17,995 nucleotides of DNA from Desulfobacteraceae bacterium UBA2771 (lineage in GTDB: Bacteria; Desulfobacterota; Desulfobacteria; Desulfobacterales; Desulfosarcinaceae): positions 1 to 17,995 of the forward strand of contig DEIP01000029.1 in the NCBI GenBank assembly GCA_002352605.1. Direction: 5' to 3'. This document shows, one piece after another, positions 8,046 through 14,775 of the stretch. Every line of letters starts with the position of its first letter. Positions within the stretch are counted from its first letter, which is position 1. The notes below the pieces were generated by a model. It was not told where the DNA came from, made no database searches, and saw only the letters and a list, made by a program, of their open reading frames with translations. The translations under genes and the position numbers were made by a program.

Positions 8046-8646
8046 CCAACCGACCGCCACCGAGCGGTTAATCCAGGGAATCCTGCCGGAAAACCCGGTT
8101 TATCGACAACTGTTGGGGTTGTGTCCCACCCTGGCGGTGACCAACAGCCTCATGGCCGCCGTCACCATGGCCGGGGCCGTTGGCTTTGTGCTGCTTTGCG
8201 CCAACGTGATCATCAGCTTGATTCGCGACCTGCTCAAACCCCATCTGCGCATCGTGGTCTTCACATTAACCATCGCCACCTTCGTCACCATTGCCGATCG
8301 CTTGCTGGCCGCCTACCTCTATCAGATGAGCAAGACCCTGGGGCCTTACATCCCGCTGATTATCGTCAACTGCATCATCATCTGCCGTTGCGAGGTGGTG
8401 GCTTCAAAGCAGGCTCCCATCGTCGCCGCGGCGGATGCCATCGGTCAGAGTCTGGGCTTCGGACTGGCCCTGTCCAGCATCGCCGCCATCCGAGAGATTC
8501 TGGGTACCGGCGCCCTGTTCGGACTTCGGGTCATGCCGGCACTCTGGCCGGACTGGGTGATTATGGTGCTTCCTCCCGGTGCCTTCCTGACCTTCGGTCT
8601 GTTGCTGGGAGCCATTAACTGGATTACCGACAAAAAGAAAGCTTAG
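8038..8646 (+). CDS. rnfE: Rnf electron transport complex subunit E
   Basis: RnfE is a six-helix membrane protein that pairs with RnfA in inverted topology. The 202-residue length is normal. The conserved Cys29 in LLGLCPTLAV and Cys112 in IIVNCIIICR are present; in the RnfA/RnfE pair such cysteines hold an iron centre between the two subunits. SKQAPIVAAADAIGQSLGF (123-141) is a cytoplasmic-loop signature of the family. The gene starts inside rnfG, after AGGGGG and AAGGA, and ends 15 bases before rnfA. Confidence 0.95.
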   Translation: MADQPTATERLIQGILPENPVYRQLLGLCPTLAVTNSLMAAVTMAGAVGFVLLCANVIISLIRDLLKPHLRIVVFTLTIATFVTIADRLLAAYLYQMSKTLGPYIPLIIVNCIIICRCEVVASKQAPIVAAADAIGQSLGFGLALSSIAAIREILGTGALFGLRVMPALWPDWVIMVLPPGAFLTFGLLLGAINWITDKKKA

Positions 8647-8661
8647 GGAACCAACGATCCT

Positions 8662-9507
8662 ATGAATTATCTCATTGATATCCTGCTCATCGCCCTGGGC
8701 GCGGCGCTGATCAACAATTTCGTCCTTTACTACTTCGTGGGCATTTGCCCCTTTATAGGTGTTTCCCGGCACGTTGAAATGGCAGTGGGCATGGGCGCTG
8801 CGGTCACCTTCGTCATCACCATCGCTGCCTTCATCGCATGGACCATCACCACCTTCGTGCTGATGCCCGGCGCCCCGCTTACCCGGCTGGCGGCGAGCCT
8901 GTTTATGCCGCCCGAGTCGGCAGCCCGGGTGGATCTGACCATCTTGAGCTACATCGTCTACATCTTTGCCATCAGTGCGTCGGTGCAGTTTGTGGAGATG
9001 TATGTACGCCGATTTTTTCCTTTGCTATACAAGGCCTTCGGTGTGTTTTTACCATTGATCACCACCAATTGTGCCATCCTTTTCGCCTGTCTGACCATCA
9101 TGAGCCACGTGGTGGGCGCGGAGAACCCGGCGGACCGGTGGGACCTGGGTCGCGCCTTGACCCTGGCCTTCTTCGGCGGTGTGGGGTTTACTATCGCCAT
9201 TGTTGTCATGGCCGGCATCCGAGAGGAGTTGGAATTGTGCGACGTGCCCAAACCGTTTCGGGGGGCCGCCGTCACCCTGGTGGTGGGCGGAATTCTGGCC
9301 ATGGGATTCATGGGATTCACCGGGGTCGATTCGGGACTCAGGGAGGCCATGACCGCCAAGCCGGCGGTGACGGAAGTAACCCCATCATCGCCTGCTCCGG
9401 TATCGCCACAAAAGCAGACCCGCTCACGGACGTTTGACGTCCATTCGTCTTCAACAACGGTTCAAGGCCCTGCCGATATAAGATTGGGGGAATCATGTCC
9501 TGGGTAA
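8662..9507 (+). CDS. rnfA: Rnf electron transport complex subunit A with a C-terminal extension
   Basis: RnfA is the membrane partner of RnfE. LINNFVLYYFVGICPFIGVSR carries Cys29, and FLPLITTNCAIL carries Cys137; both are iron-centre cysteines. DVPKPFRGAAVTLVVGGILAMGFMGFTG marks the last helix. Family members usually end a few residues after this point, at roughly 190-200 residues. Here the frame continues for about 58 more residues (224-281), a polar, Ser/Thr/Pro-rich tail with no recognisable domain. The tail also overlaps the first 13 bases of rnfB. The region around residues 70-95 is also longer than usual. The ribosome-binding site is weak, so translation may depend on coupling to rnfE. 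Confidence 0.92.
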   Translation: MNYLIDILLIALGAALINNFVLYYFVGICPFIGVSRHVEMAVGMGAAVTFVITIAAFIAWTITTFVLMPGAPLTRLAASLFMPPESAARVDLTILSYIVYIFAISASVQFVEMYVRRFFPLLYKAFGVFLPLITTNCAILFACLTIMSHVVGAENPADRWDLGRALTLAFFGGVGFTIAIVVMAGIREELELCDVPKPFRGAAVTLVVGGILAMGFMGFTGVDSGLREAMTAKPAVTEVTPSSPAPVSPQKQTRSRTFDVHSSSTTVQGPADIRLGESCPG

Positions 9508-10406
9508 TTATCGGACTGGCCGCCACCACCATGCTGATTATGGCGCTGGTGCTGTCATTCGTATTGGGATGGGCCAATCGGGCCTTTCACGTGGAGGTGG
9601 ATCCGCGGGTGGATGCAGCCATCGATGTGTTGCCCGGTGCCAACTGCGGTGGCTGCGGATATGTGGGCTGCGGTGAGTATGCCGAGGCCATCGTGTTGGA
9701 TGAGGCGCCGGTGAACCTTTGCACCGTGGGCGGAAAAAGCTGTACGGAAGCGTTGGCCGCGGTCATGGGGGTGGAGGCCGCCGTCAGCTATCCATGGCGT
9801 CCGGTAATCCATTGTGGCGCCCGCACCAGTGACCGGCTGGGTCGAAGCCCCTACATCGGTGAACAGCGATGCGGGCCGGCCAACCTGGTGACCGATGTTC
9901 AGGGCTGTATTTACGGCTGCCTGGGATTCGGTGACTGTACCCGGGCCTGTGATTTTGACGCCATCCACATCGAAGATGGGCTGGCCCGGGTGGATTATTC
10001 GACGTGCGTGGGCTGCGGCGCCTGTGCCAAGGTCTGTCCACGCAACATCATCACCATGGCACCGTTCAAAAGCGACCGTATGCTGGTGGTGCAGTGCTCC
10101 AATCTGGATGCCGGAAAGGACGTCAAGGCGGTCTGTAAGGTGGGGTGTCTGGGGTGCCGGGCCTGTGAACGGAAATCGGAACTGTTCACCGTCCAGAACA
10201 ACCTGTCCAACATCGATTACGACAACTATACCGCGGAGACCCTGACATCCGGACTGGTCGCCGCTGAAAAATGCCCTCGTAACCGGTTGGTTTTCGTCGG
10301 CATTCCATCGGAGAAGGATATCCTTGCCGCCGCCAAAGAAGAACTGCCCGATCTGATCAAACCGGATTTCAAAACCACGGTGGATGATACGGAGTGGCGG
10401 GGGTAG
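9495..10406 (+). CDS. rnfB: Rnf electron transport complex subunit B (ferredoxin-oxidising)
   Basis: RnfB receives electrons from reduced ferredoxin and passes them into the complex. The 303-residue protein has one N-terminal helix (about 4-26). The RnfB-type [4Fe-4S] domain follows, with Cys51, 54, 59 and 76 in CGGCGYVGCGEYAEAI. Next comes a double ferredoxin fold with Cys138, 142, 148, 152 and Cys171, 174, 177, 181. A further cysteine group (Cys214, 218, 221, 224, then a KCP near 260) matches the extra cluster found in many RnfB proteins. The start lies within the last codons of rnfA. It is the last gene of the cluster, separated by 126 bases from the stress-protein gene. Confidence 0.95.
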   Translation: MSWVIIGLAATTMLIMALVLSFVLGWANRAFHVEVDPRVDAAIDVLPGANCGGCGYVGCGEYAEAIVLDEAPVNLCTVGGKSCTEALAAVMGVEAAVSYPWRPVIHCGARTSDRLGRSPYIGEQRCGPANLVTDVQGCIYGCLGFGDCTRACDFDAIHIEDGLARVDYSTCVGCGACAKVCPRNIITMAPFKSDRMLVVQCSNLDAGKDVKAVCKVGCLGCRACERKSELFTVQNNLSNIDYDNYTAETLTSGLVAAEKCPRNRLVFVGIPSEKDILAAAKEELPDLIKPDFKTTVDDTEWRG

Positions 10407-10467
10407 GCGCGGGACTGAACCTGCATAATCGACAGGATGTGGTGGAGTCCGATGGGGACTTTGATTG

Positions 10468-10496
10468 TTGACATTGGAACAAGAGTGTTATTTGGT
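10468..10496 (+). promoter_or_regulatory. Weak promoter candidate for the universal stress protein
   Basis: A perfect TTGACA (10468-10473) is followed after 17 bases by TTTGGT (10491-10496), which matches only three of six -10 positions. The perfect -35 box close to a new gene is suggestive, but the poor -10 box leaves this uncertain. The short hairpin AGTCC/GGACT just upstream (about 10447-10461) is followed by only three T residues and is a poor terminator for rnfB. Confidence 0.25.
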
Positions 10497-10532
10497 ACAT
10501 CCATCTAATACAAAATCATCGGGAGGAACTGG

Positions 10533-11480
10533 GTGAAAGAGACCATTTTCCAGAATAAAATTCTTGTGGCTATCGACGGCAGCGAGCAGTCTTTGTCGGC
10601 CGTCCGGTACGCCGCTAATATTTTTCCTCCGGATCGCACGCAAATCGTTCTGTTTCATGTTCGCGAACAACTGCTCGATCTCTTTTCCGACCTGGATGCC
10701 TATCCCCATTTTAAACATAGGGTAACCGGAGTGAAGCACTGGGCCACCGAACAAAAGAGAGAAATCACCGACGTCATGGACAGTGCGTTGGTTTACTTCA
10801 AGGAAAAAGGCTTCCCCGAATCGGCCATTGCCAGCAAGACTCCGGTCAAGAAATTGGGGGTCACCCAGGATATCGTCAAGGAATCCTACGACGGGTACCA
10901 TGCCATCATTGTGGGACGCACTGGATTGAGCCGGTTAAGAGACTGGTTGGCAAAGAGCGCAGCCATGAAGCTGGTGGAAAAGGTCAGGCATATTCCCCTC
11001 GTGGTGGTGGGCGGCAATCCCGACACGAAACACCTGCTGTTGGCATTTAACGGCAGCCATGGGGCCATGAAAGGCGTGGCGTCCGTCGGTGCGCTGGTGG
11101 GAACCTCGAATCATCGTCTGCATCTTTACAGCATCGTTACCAACGAGGAGAAGTTCTGGGTAGGAGACAAGACGTTCTTCACTCCCGAAAAACTCGACGA
11201 TTCCATCGAAACCGGAGCTAACCCGATCGGCGCGCAGCTCGAAGAGGCCCGCGATAGACTATTGGCCGAAGGAGTGGCACCCGACCTACTCTCAATCAAG
11301 GTTCACGCCGTTGACAGTGGGCGGTCGACCCGCCTCGTCCAGGAAGCCATGGAGAATCAATACGGCAGTATTGTCGTGGGCCGCCGCGGGATGATCACGT
11401 TTTTCGATGCGATTTTCGTCGGACGGGTCAGCGACCGGGTGCTCAAGTTGGCCGACCAACTGGCGGTATGGGTGATATAG
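10533..11480 (+). CDS. Universal stress protein with two tandem UspA domains
   Basis: The protein has 315 residues, about twice a single UspA domain. Domain 1 (about 5-155) begins with ILVAIDGSEQSLSAVRYA. It carries a degenerate nucleotide loop, GRTGLSRLRDWLAKS, in which Lys replaces the expected Gly before Ser. Domain 2 (about 165-315) ends with VVGRRGMITFFDAIFVGRVS, closer to the G-x2-G-x9-G-S/T pattern. Family members bind ATP or AMP and act in stress and energy-limitation responses; the target is unknown. The start is GTG, supported by GGGAGGA at 10521-10527 with five-base spacing. The gene is monocistronic as far as can be seen, on the same strand as rnf. Confidence 0.88.
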   Translation: MKETIFQNKILVAIDGSEQSLSAVRYAANIFPPDRTQIVLFHVREQLLDLFSDLDAYPHFKHRVTGVKHWATEQKREITDVMDSALVYFKEKGFPESAIASKTPVKKLGVTQDIVKESYDGYHAIIVGRTGLSRLRDWLAKSAAMKLVEKVRHIPLVVVGGNPDTKHLLLAFNGSHGAMKGVASVGALVGTSNHRLHLYSIVTNEEKFWVGDKTFFTPEKLDDSIETGANPIGAQLEEARDRLLAEGVAPDLLSIKVHAVDSGRSTRLVQEAMENQYGSIVVGRRGMITFFDAIFVGRVSDRVLKLADQLAVWVI

Positions 11481-11565
11481 TCGATAATCGGATGTTGTTC
11501 ACTCTTATTTCAGAGCAGATCCTTAAAATCATTAATTCCTTGAAGATTGGTGATCATCAAAAAAC

Positions 11566-11619
11566 GGCCGGGGTCTTCTTTTGCGGCTCTGGTGGCGTAC
11601 AAGCGCCCCGACCACTTTT
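11566..11619 (+). terminator. Possible hairpin terminator after the stress-protein gene
   Basis: GGCCGGGG (11566-11573) can pair with CCCCGACC (11606-11613), seven of eight bases, followed by ACTTTT. The loop of 32 bases is long and the T-run short, so this could equally be part of the leader of the following oxidoreductase gene. Confidence 0.25.
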
Positions 11620-11637
11620 AACGTGGAGGACTCAGAA

Positions 11638-12996
11638 ATGAAGAAAACGGACGTGCTGGTCATTGGCGGCAGTGCAGCTGGCATTGTGGCTGCAACCACT
11701 TCAAAATCATTTTATCCCGATAAGAAGATCACACTGATTCGGAAAGAGGAGCAGGTTCTCGTTCCTTGCGGTATTCCATATATGTTTGGAACATTGACGG
11801 GTAGCGATCAAAATCTTGTTCCTGATGCGGTGCTGGCGAATGCAGGCGTGGAATTGGTCATCGGTGAAGCGGTTTCAATCAGCCAGGAAAAAAAGAACTG
11901 CAAATTAGCGGATGGATTGGAAATCGGTTTTGAAAAGCTTGTTTTTGCAACCGGGTCGAATCCGGTCAAGCCTCAATGGCTGAAAGGCTTGGACCTGGAC
12001 AATGTTTTTTTTATTCCAAAGAATAAAGAATACTTAGATAAACAGATAACTGAAATGGAGGGATGTAATAAGGTGGTGGTGGTTGGGGGCGGTTTCATTG
12101 GGGTTGAAATGGCAGACGAGATTGCTAAATCCGGAAAGGATGTCACGCTCGTCGAGCTATTGCCCCATGTGTTAAGCCTTGCCTTCGATAAAGGACTCGC
12201 CATCCTTGCGGAAAAAGCCCTTATTGCCAGGGGGGTAAAGGTAACCTGTGGAAAGGGTGTAAAAAAAATCCTCGGGAAGGGGAGTGTCTCCGGCGTATTG
12301 TTGGACGATGGTGAAATAATAGAGACTGATGCGGTCATCCTGTCGGTGGGATATCGACCCAGCGTGACACTTGCTCAGGAGGCCGGCCTGAATATCAACG
12401 AGATGGGATTTATCAAGGTAAACGAATACATGAGAACCGACCATCCGGATATTTTAGCAGTCGGGGATTGTGCCGAAAAATTCAGTTTTATTACCCGAAC
12501 ACCGAAAATGACCATGCTTGCATCCACATCGTGCGCCGAAGCACGGATCGCGGGAATGAACCTTTACAAGCTGTCCACCGTTCGATCTTTTACCGGCACC
12601 ATATCAATTTTTTGTACCGCCATCGGCGATGATGCGTTCGGTGCCGCCGGCGTGACCGAAAACCTTGCCAATGAAAGGGGTTTTGAAATTTTGACGGGGT
12701 TGTTTGAAGGTGTGGATCGGCATCCGGCCACCTTGCCGGATACGCATAAACAAATCATCAAATTGATCGCTTCACTCGATTCCGGAATTATACTGGGGGG
12801 GGAGATATTTGGTGGAAAATCGACAGGAGAACTCATCAACCTGATCGGTTTTATGATCCAAAACAGTATGACGGTGGATGCGCTGTTGACATCTCAGATC
12901 GGGACGCACCCCCTATTAACGGCGGCGCCAACTGCCTACCCGCTCATCAAAGCCGCAGAAGTAATCGCCAAGAAGCGAAACAAATATTTGCACTAA
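11638..12996 (+). CDS. FAD/NAD(P)-dependent disulfide oxidoreductase (CoA-disulfide reductase/NADH oxidase family)
   Basis: The 452-residue flavoprotein has an N-terminal FAD-binding loop (VLVIGGSAAG, residues 6-15). A single redox cysteine, Cys44 in VPCGIPY, lies at the position used by CoA-disulfide reductases, NADH oxidases/peroxidases and NADH:polysulfide reductases. The NAD(P)-binding loop is VVVVGGGFIGVEMA (146-159), and ILAVGDCAE (271-279) binds FAD. A dimerisation domain forms the C-terminal third. There is no fused rhodanese domain. The start is chosen at ATG 11638 after GGAGGA at 11625-11630; the frame is open further upstream to a TTG at 11581, which lacks support. Likely roles are thiol/disulfide balance or sulfur reduction; the substrate is not decidable from sequence. 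Its TAA stop lies inside the left arm of a palindromic repeat, so the last residues may have been altered by insertion of that element. Confidence 0.88.
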   Translation: MKKTDVLVIGGSAAGIVAATTSKSFYPDKKITLIRKEEQVLVPCGIPYMFGTLTGSDQNLVPDAVLANAGVELVIGEAVSISQEKKNCKLADGLEIGFEKLVFATGSNPVKPQWLKGLDLDNVFFIPKNKEYLDKQITEMEGCNKVVVVGGGFIGVEMADEIAKSGKDVTLVELLPHVLSLAFDKGLAILAEKALIARGVKVTCGKGVKKILGKGSVSGVLLDDGEIIETDAVILSVGYRPSVTLAQEAGLNINEMGFIKVNEYMRTDHPDILAVGDCAEKFSFITRTPKMTMLASTSCAEARIAGMNLYKLSTVRSFTGTISIFCTAIGDDAFGAAGVTENLANERGFEILTGLFEGVDRHPATLPDTHKQIIKLIASLDSGIILGGEIFGGKSTGELINLIGFMIQNSMTVDALLTSQIGTHPLLTAAPTAYPLIKAAEVIAKKRNKYLH

Positions 12997-13113
12997 GGGT
13001 TCGCGAAAAAATAATTCCACATCTTTCTTGCCTGTGTATCTGTTACCTGCGTTACATCCGCCGAACCCAAAGCCAGTGCCTTCTGGTGGAATTATTTATT
13101 TCCAGGACCCTAT
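12994..13113. repeat. Palindromic (MITE-like) element, copy 2
   Basis: The left arm (12995-13021) contains AGGGTTCGCGAAAAAATAA followed by TTCCACA. This is the same arm sequence as the element at 21-207, read from its right end. The right arm (about 13085-13112), read in reverse complement, is AGGGTCCTGGAAATAAATAA followed by TTCCACC, so the arms are imperfect inverted repeats with one length difference. The element is about 120 bp, shorter than copy 1, and the two interiors do not look alike. Its left end overlaps the stop codon of the flavoprotein gene. No transposase is encoded, so any movement would need an enzyme from elsewhere. Confidence 0.65.
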
Positions 13114-13146
13114 ACCGCTGATGCTCACCAATTTACAGGATAGAAA

Positions 13147-13176
13147 GGGCCCGGCACGAGGTCGGGCCCACTTTTT
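13147..13176 (+). terminator. Strong intrinsic terminator
   Basis: GGGCCCG (13147-13153) and CGGGCCC (13163-13169) form a perfect seven-pair GC stem around a nine-base loop, followed by ACTTTTT. It would end transcription from the flavoprotein gene, reading through the palindromic element. On the minus strand the stem is followed by TTTCT, so it may also help to end the convergent small exported-protein gene. Confidence 0.8.
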
Positions 13177-13253
13177 CAAGCGCTCGCTCCGCTTCATCTG
13201 TAATGGTGACGAAAAACCGATGTATCACAGGGTCTTTTCGACTCAGACAGCTG

Positions 13254-13601
13254 TCATCTGTCCTCCGTTTGCCGGGTGTCCACGATGATATGGCGAAGCA
13301 TCTCCCAAGCCCGTTCTTCCTCCAGGCGTTCCTCGACCTTGCGGGTGTCCTGATCGACGCTGCCGGTCTCGTAGACAATGGCTGATCGGCTACCCGGTCG
13401 CGTAATGGTCCTGACGCCCGCTTTTCCCCCGGAAGGGGTTTCCCGCCCGGCCTGGATTTCGCTTTGCAGCATTATCCGGATGGTCTGTTCGGAAACACCG
13501 TTTTGTTTGAGCAGTAAGATCTCTTCCACGGTCAGTGCCTCCACGTGAGTGGGCACGCACCACCACAGATAACAGACGATAAGCATGAATCGGATCTTCA
13601 T
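13254..13601 (-). CDS. Small exported protein of unknown function
   Basis: From ATG at 13601 this encodes 115 residues. The N-terminus, MKIRFMLIVCYLWWC, followed by VPTHVEA, is a typical Sec signal peptide with likely cleavage after residue 22. The mature protein starts LTVEEILLLKQNGVSEQTIRIML, a short helical module in which an E-I-x-x-L-K-x-x-G-V-S pattern recurs in small secreted or lipoproteins of Desulfobacterota as I remember them. It ends with a charged tail (KVEERLEEERAWEM). The frame is open upstream to 13796, but the upstream part is not protein-like and overlaps the divergent ACT gene. AAAGG seven bases before ATG 13601 and a promoter at 13661-13690 support the shorter form. I do not recognise a function. 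Confidence 0.65.
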   Translation of the reverse strand: MKIRFMLIVCYLWWCVPTHVEALTVEEILLLKQNGVSEQTIRIMLQSEIQAGRETPSGGKAGVRTITRPGSRSAIVYETGSVDQDTRKVEERLEEERAWEMLRHIIVDTRQTEDR

Positions 13602-13660
13602 TGCGTTACCTTTCGATAGGTCTTGATAGCGTGTGCGCTTTTTCCGACAATACCCCGATA

Positions 13661-13690
13661 AAAATAGTAATAATGTTGGCTTGATGTCAA
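13661..13690 (-). promoter_or_regulatory. Promoter of the small exported-protein gene
   Basis: On the minus strand a perfect TTGACA (13685-13690) is followed after 18 bases by TATTTT (13661-13666), four of six for the -10 box. The -35 box lies within the inverted repeat GCTTGA-TG-TCAAGC (13679-13692), a possible operator shared with the divergent ACT-domain gene. Confidence 0.5.
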
Positions 13691-13753
13691 GCGGCTTGTA
13701 GTGCCCACGGCAGCCGTGTTTATCAATCCTAACCGCTATCCTGCGAGGAGGCC

Positions 13754-14209
13754 ATGCTAAAGCTAAAACAGATCGTGGTGTCCAAAGAGAATTCACCGGG
13801 CCCTCTTTTCGAAGCGACCCATGCGTTTGGAAACGCGGGGATCAATCTCAGGGCCCTCAACCTGGTTGACACCGGTGCATTCGGCCAGCTGCAGCTGATG
13901 GTCTCCGACGTGGCCAAGGCCCGCCGGTTGCTCATGGAAATGGATATCCCTGCTATGGTCAATGAGGTGTTGACCGCTGAAATCGAAGATCGGCCGGGCC
14001 GGTTGGCCATCGTGCTCAAACCGATCCTGGATGCCAACGTCCAGGTGGTGTTCATGTATGTGTTCCTGCGGAAGGACAGTGACCGGGCCGTCATGATTTT
14101 TCGGTTTTCCGACAATGACAAGGCCATCGCCATCATGAAGGAAAACGGCATGACATTGTTGGACGCCAAGCAGTTCGGTAGCCTCGAAAACTCACTTGCT
14201 GCGTCCTGA
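13754..14209 (+). CDS. Protein with two tandem ACT domains
   Basis: The 151-residue protein consists of two ACT-type regulatory folds and nothing else. The first is about residues 3-70 (LKQIVVSKENSPGPLFEATHAF, with AGINLRALNLVD). The second is about 73-145 (AEIEDRPGRLAIVLKPILDANVQVVFMYVFL). Each shows the beta-alpha-beta pattern with a Pro-Gly turn (SPGPL, RPGRL) that forms the small-molecule site in ACT dimers. The family binds amino acids and controls partner enzymes. Stand-alone double-ACT proteins occur often near phenylacetate-CoA ligase genes, but none is visible here. GAGGAGG (13745-13751) precedes the ATG at unusually short spacing. The ligand and partner are unknown. Confidence 0.85.
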   Translation: MLKLKQIVVSKENSPGPLFEATHAFGNAGINLRALNLVDTGAFGQLQLMVSDVAKARRLLMEMDIPAMVNEVLTAEIEDRPGRLAIVLKPILDANVQVVFMYVFLRKDSDRAVMIFRFSDNDKAIAIMKENGMTLLDAKQFGSLENSLAAS

Positions 14210-14286
14210 AGATGATAAAAGGCGCCGGTTCCGGCACACATCAGCCTCCTCCTCCCCCTCCAGGAAATCCTGCCCGGTATCATCTT
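14208..14286. repeat. Long-loop inverted repeat after the ACT gene
   Basis: AAGATGATA (14208-14216) and TATCATCTT (14278-14286) are perfect nine-base inverted repeats 61 bases apart. A small GCCGG-TT-CCGGC hairpin (14224-14235) lies between them. The left arm overlaps the stop codon of the ACT gene. A run of A rather than T follows, so it is not a standard intrinsic terminator in the forward direction. Confidence 0.4.
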
Positions 14287-14312
14287 TAAAAAAAAGAAAA
14301 TCAATCCTAAAA

Positions 14313-14341
14313 TTGACAAACTTCGGCGATTCGTGTTTAAA
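14313..14341 (+). promoter_or_regulatory. Promoter of the B12-riboswitch transcript
   Basis: A perfect TTGACA (14313-14318) is followed after exactly 17 bases by TTTAAA (14336-14341), four of six for the -10 box. Transcription would begin near 14348, just at the 5' edge of the cobalamin aptamer, which supports both calls. Confidence 0.65.
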
Positions 14342-14347
14342 AGAACG

Positions 14348-14565
14348 ACGGTTGCAGGTGCGGGACCGCCGTCCCGTTAAAAGGAAAGATGGTAAAACGC
14401 CATCGCATACCAGCCGTTGCTGTGATCGGGAACGAACGCCGCAAAACGCCACTGTCGATTTGACATCGATGGGAAGGCGCGGTCAGTAGGAAAAGTAACG
14501 GGAGCGATCTCAAAGTTGATTGAGCCCTAAGCGCCCGAAAGCCAGAAGGCCTGCCTGTCTATTGC
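14348..14565 (+). promoter_or_regulatory. Cobalamin (B12) riboswitch aptamer
   Basis: The conserved elements appear in the right order. They are AAAGGAAA followed by a TGGT-AAAACG-CCA stem (14379-14403), GCCACTG (14448-14454), a small stem-loop (TCGAT-TTGAC-ATCGA), GGGAAGGC (14471-14478), and the B12-box-like GCCAGAAGGCCTGCC (14541-14555). These are the hallmarks of the adenosylcobalamin-type riboswitch. A hairpin GGGCAT-CGTGT-ATGCCC (14569-14585) follows directly. The switch precedes the TrpD-like and dehydrogenase-CobT genes, so cobamide sufficiency is expected to turn them down. I identified it by eye; the exact ends are approximate. Confidence 0.88.
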
Positions 14566-14597
14566 CGAGGGCATCGTGTATGCCCGCCTTAACGGAT

Positions 14598-14677
14598 ACC
14601 CGCTGGAAGCTGTCCGTATCGTTTTCGTCCGGTTGTTCAGGCGAAGGGATACAGGCGTATGCGGCCGCGGGTTTTTT
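14598..14677 (+). terminator. Expression-platform terminator of the B12 riboswitch
   Basis: Three concentric stems fold between 14598 and 14672: ACCCGC (14598-14603) with GCGGGT (14667-14672), GTATC (14616-14620) with GATAC (14648-14652), and TTCG (14624-14627) with CGAA (14642-14645). The T-run continues to 14677. A T-tract directly after the outer stem is the layout of an intrinsic terminator. It lies about 100 bases before the first gene, as expected for transcriptional control by the upstream aptamer. The outer stem is only six pairs, so the call is moderate. Confidence 0.5.
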
Positions 14678-14775
14678 ATGGGTTCCGCTTTTTTCTGCTG
14701 CAAGCCTTCCTGAGTTTTCCCCCATTGCCTGTTCAACCCGAACAATCGTTTATCCAATGAGGGGCATATAGACAG

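Noticed and set aside
11581..11637. Earlier TTG start for the disulfide oxidoreductase
   Set aside because: The added residues are not family-like, and ATG 11638 has a well-placed GGAGGA site and begins exactly at the FAD-binding strand.
13028..13288. Plus-strand 86-codon open frame
   Set aside because: It runs through the palindromic element and the GC-rich terminator hairpin and overlaps the end of the minus-strand exported-protein gene; it is not protein-like.
14208..14286. Inverted repeat after the ACT gene as an intrinsic terminator
   Set aside because: The loop is 61 bases and the stem is followed by A residues rather than T, so it is listed only as a repeat.
14196..14771. Short open frames on both strands between the ACT and TrpD-like genes
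   Set aside because: The region is explained by the promoter, cobalamin riboswitch and terminator. The frames cross the conserved RNA structure and resemble no protein.
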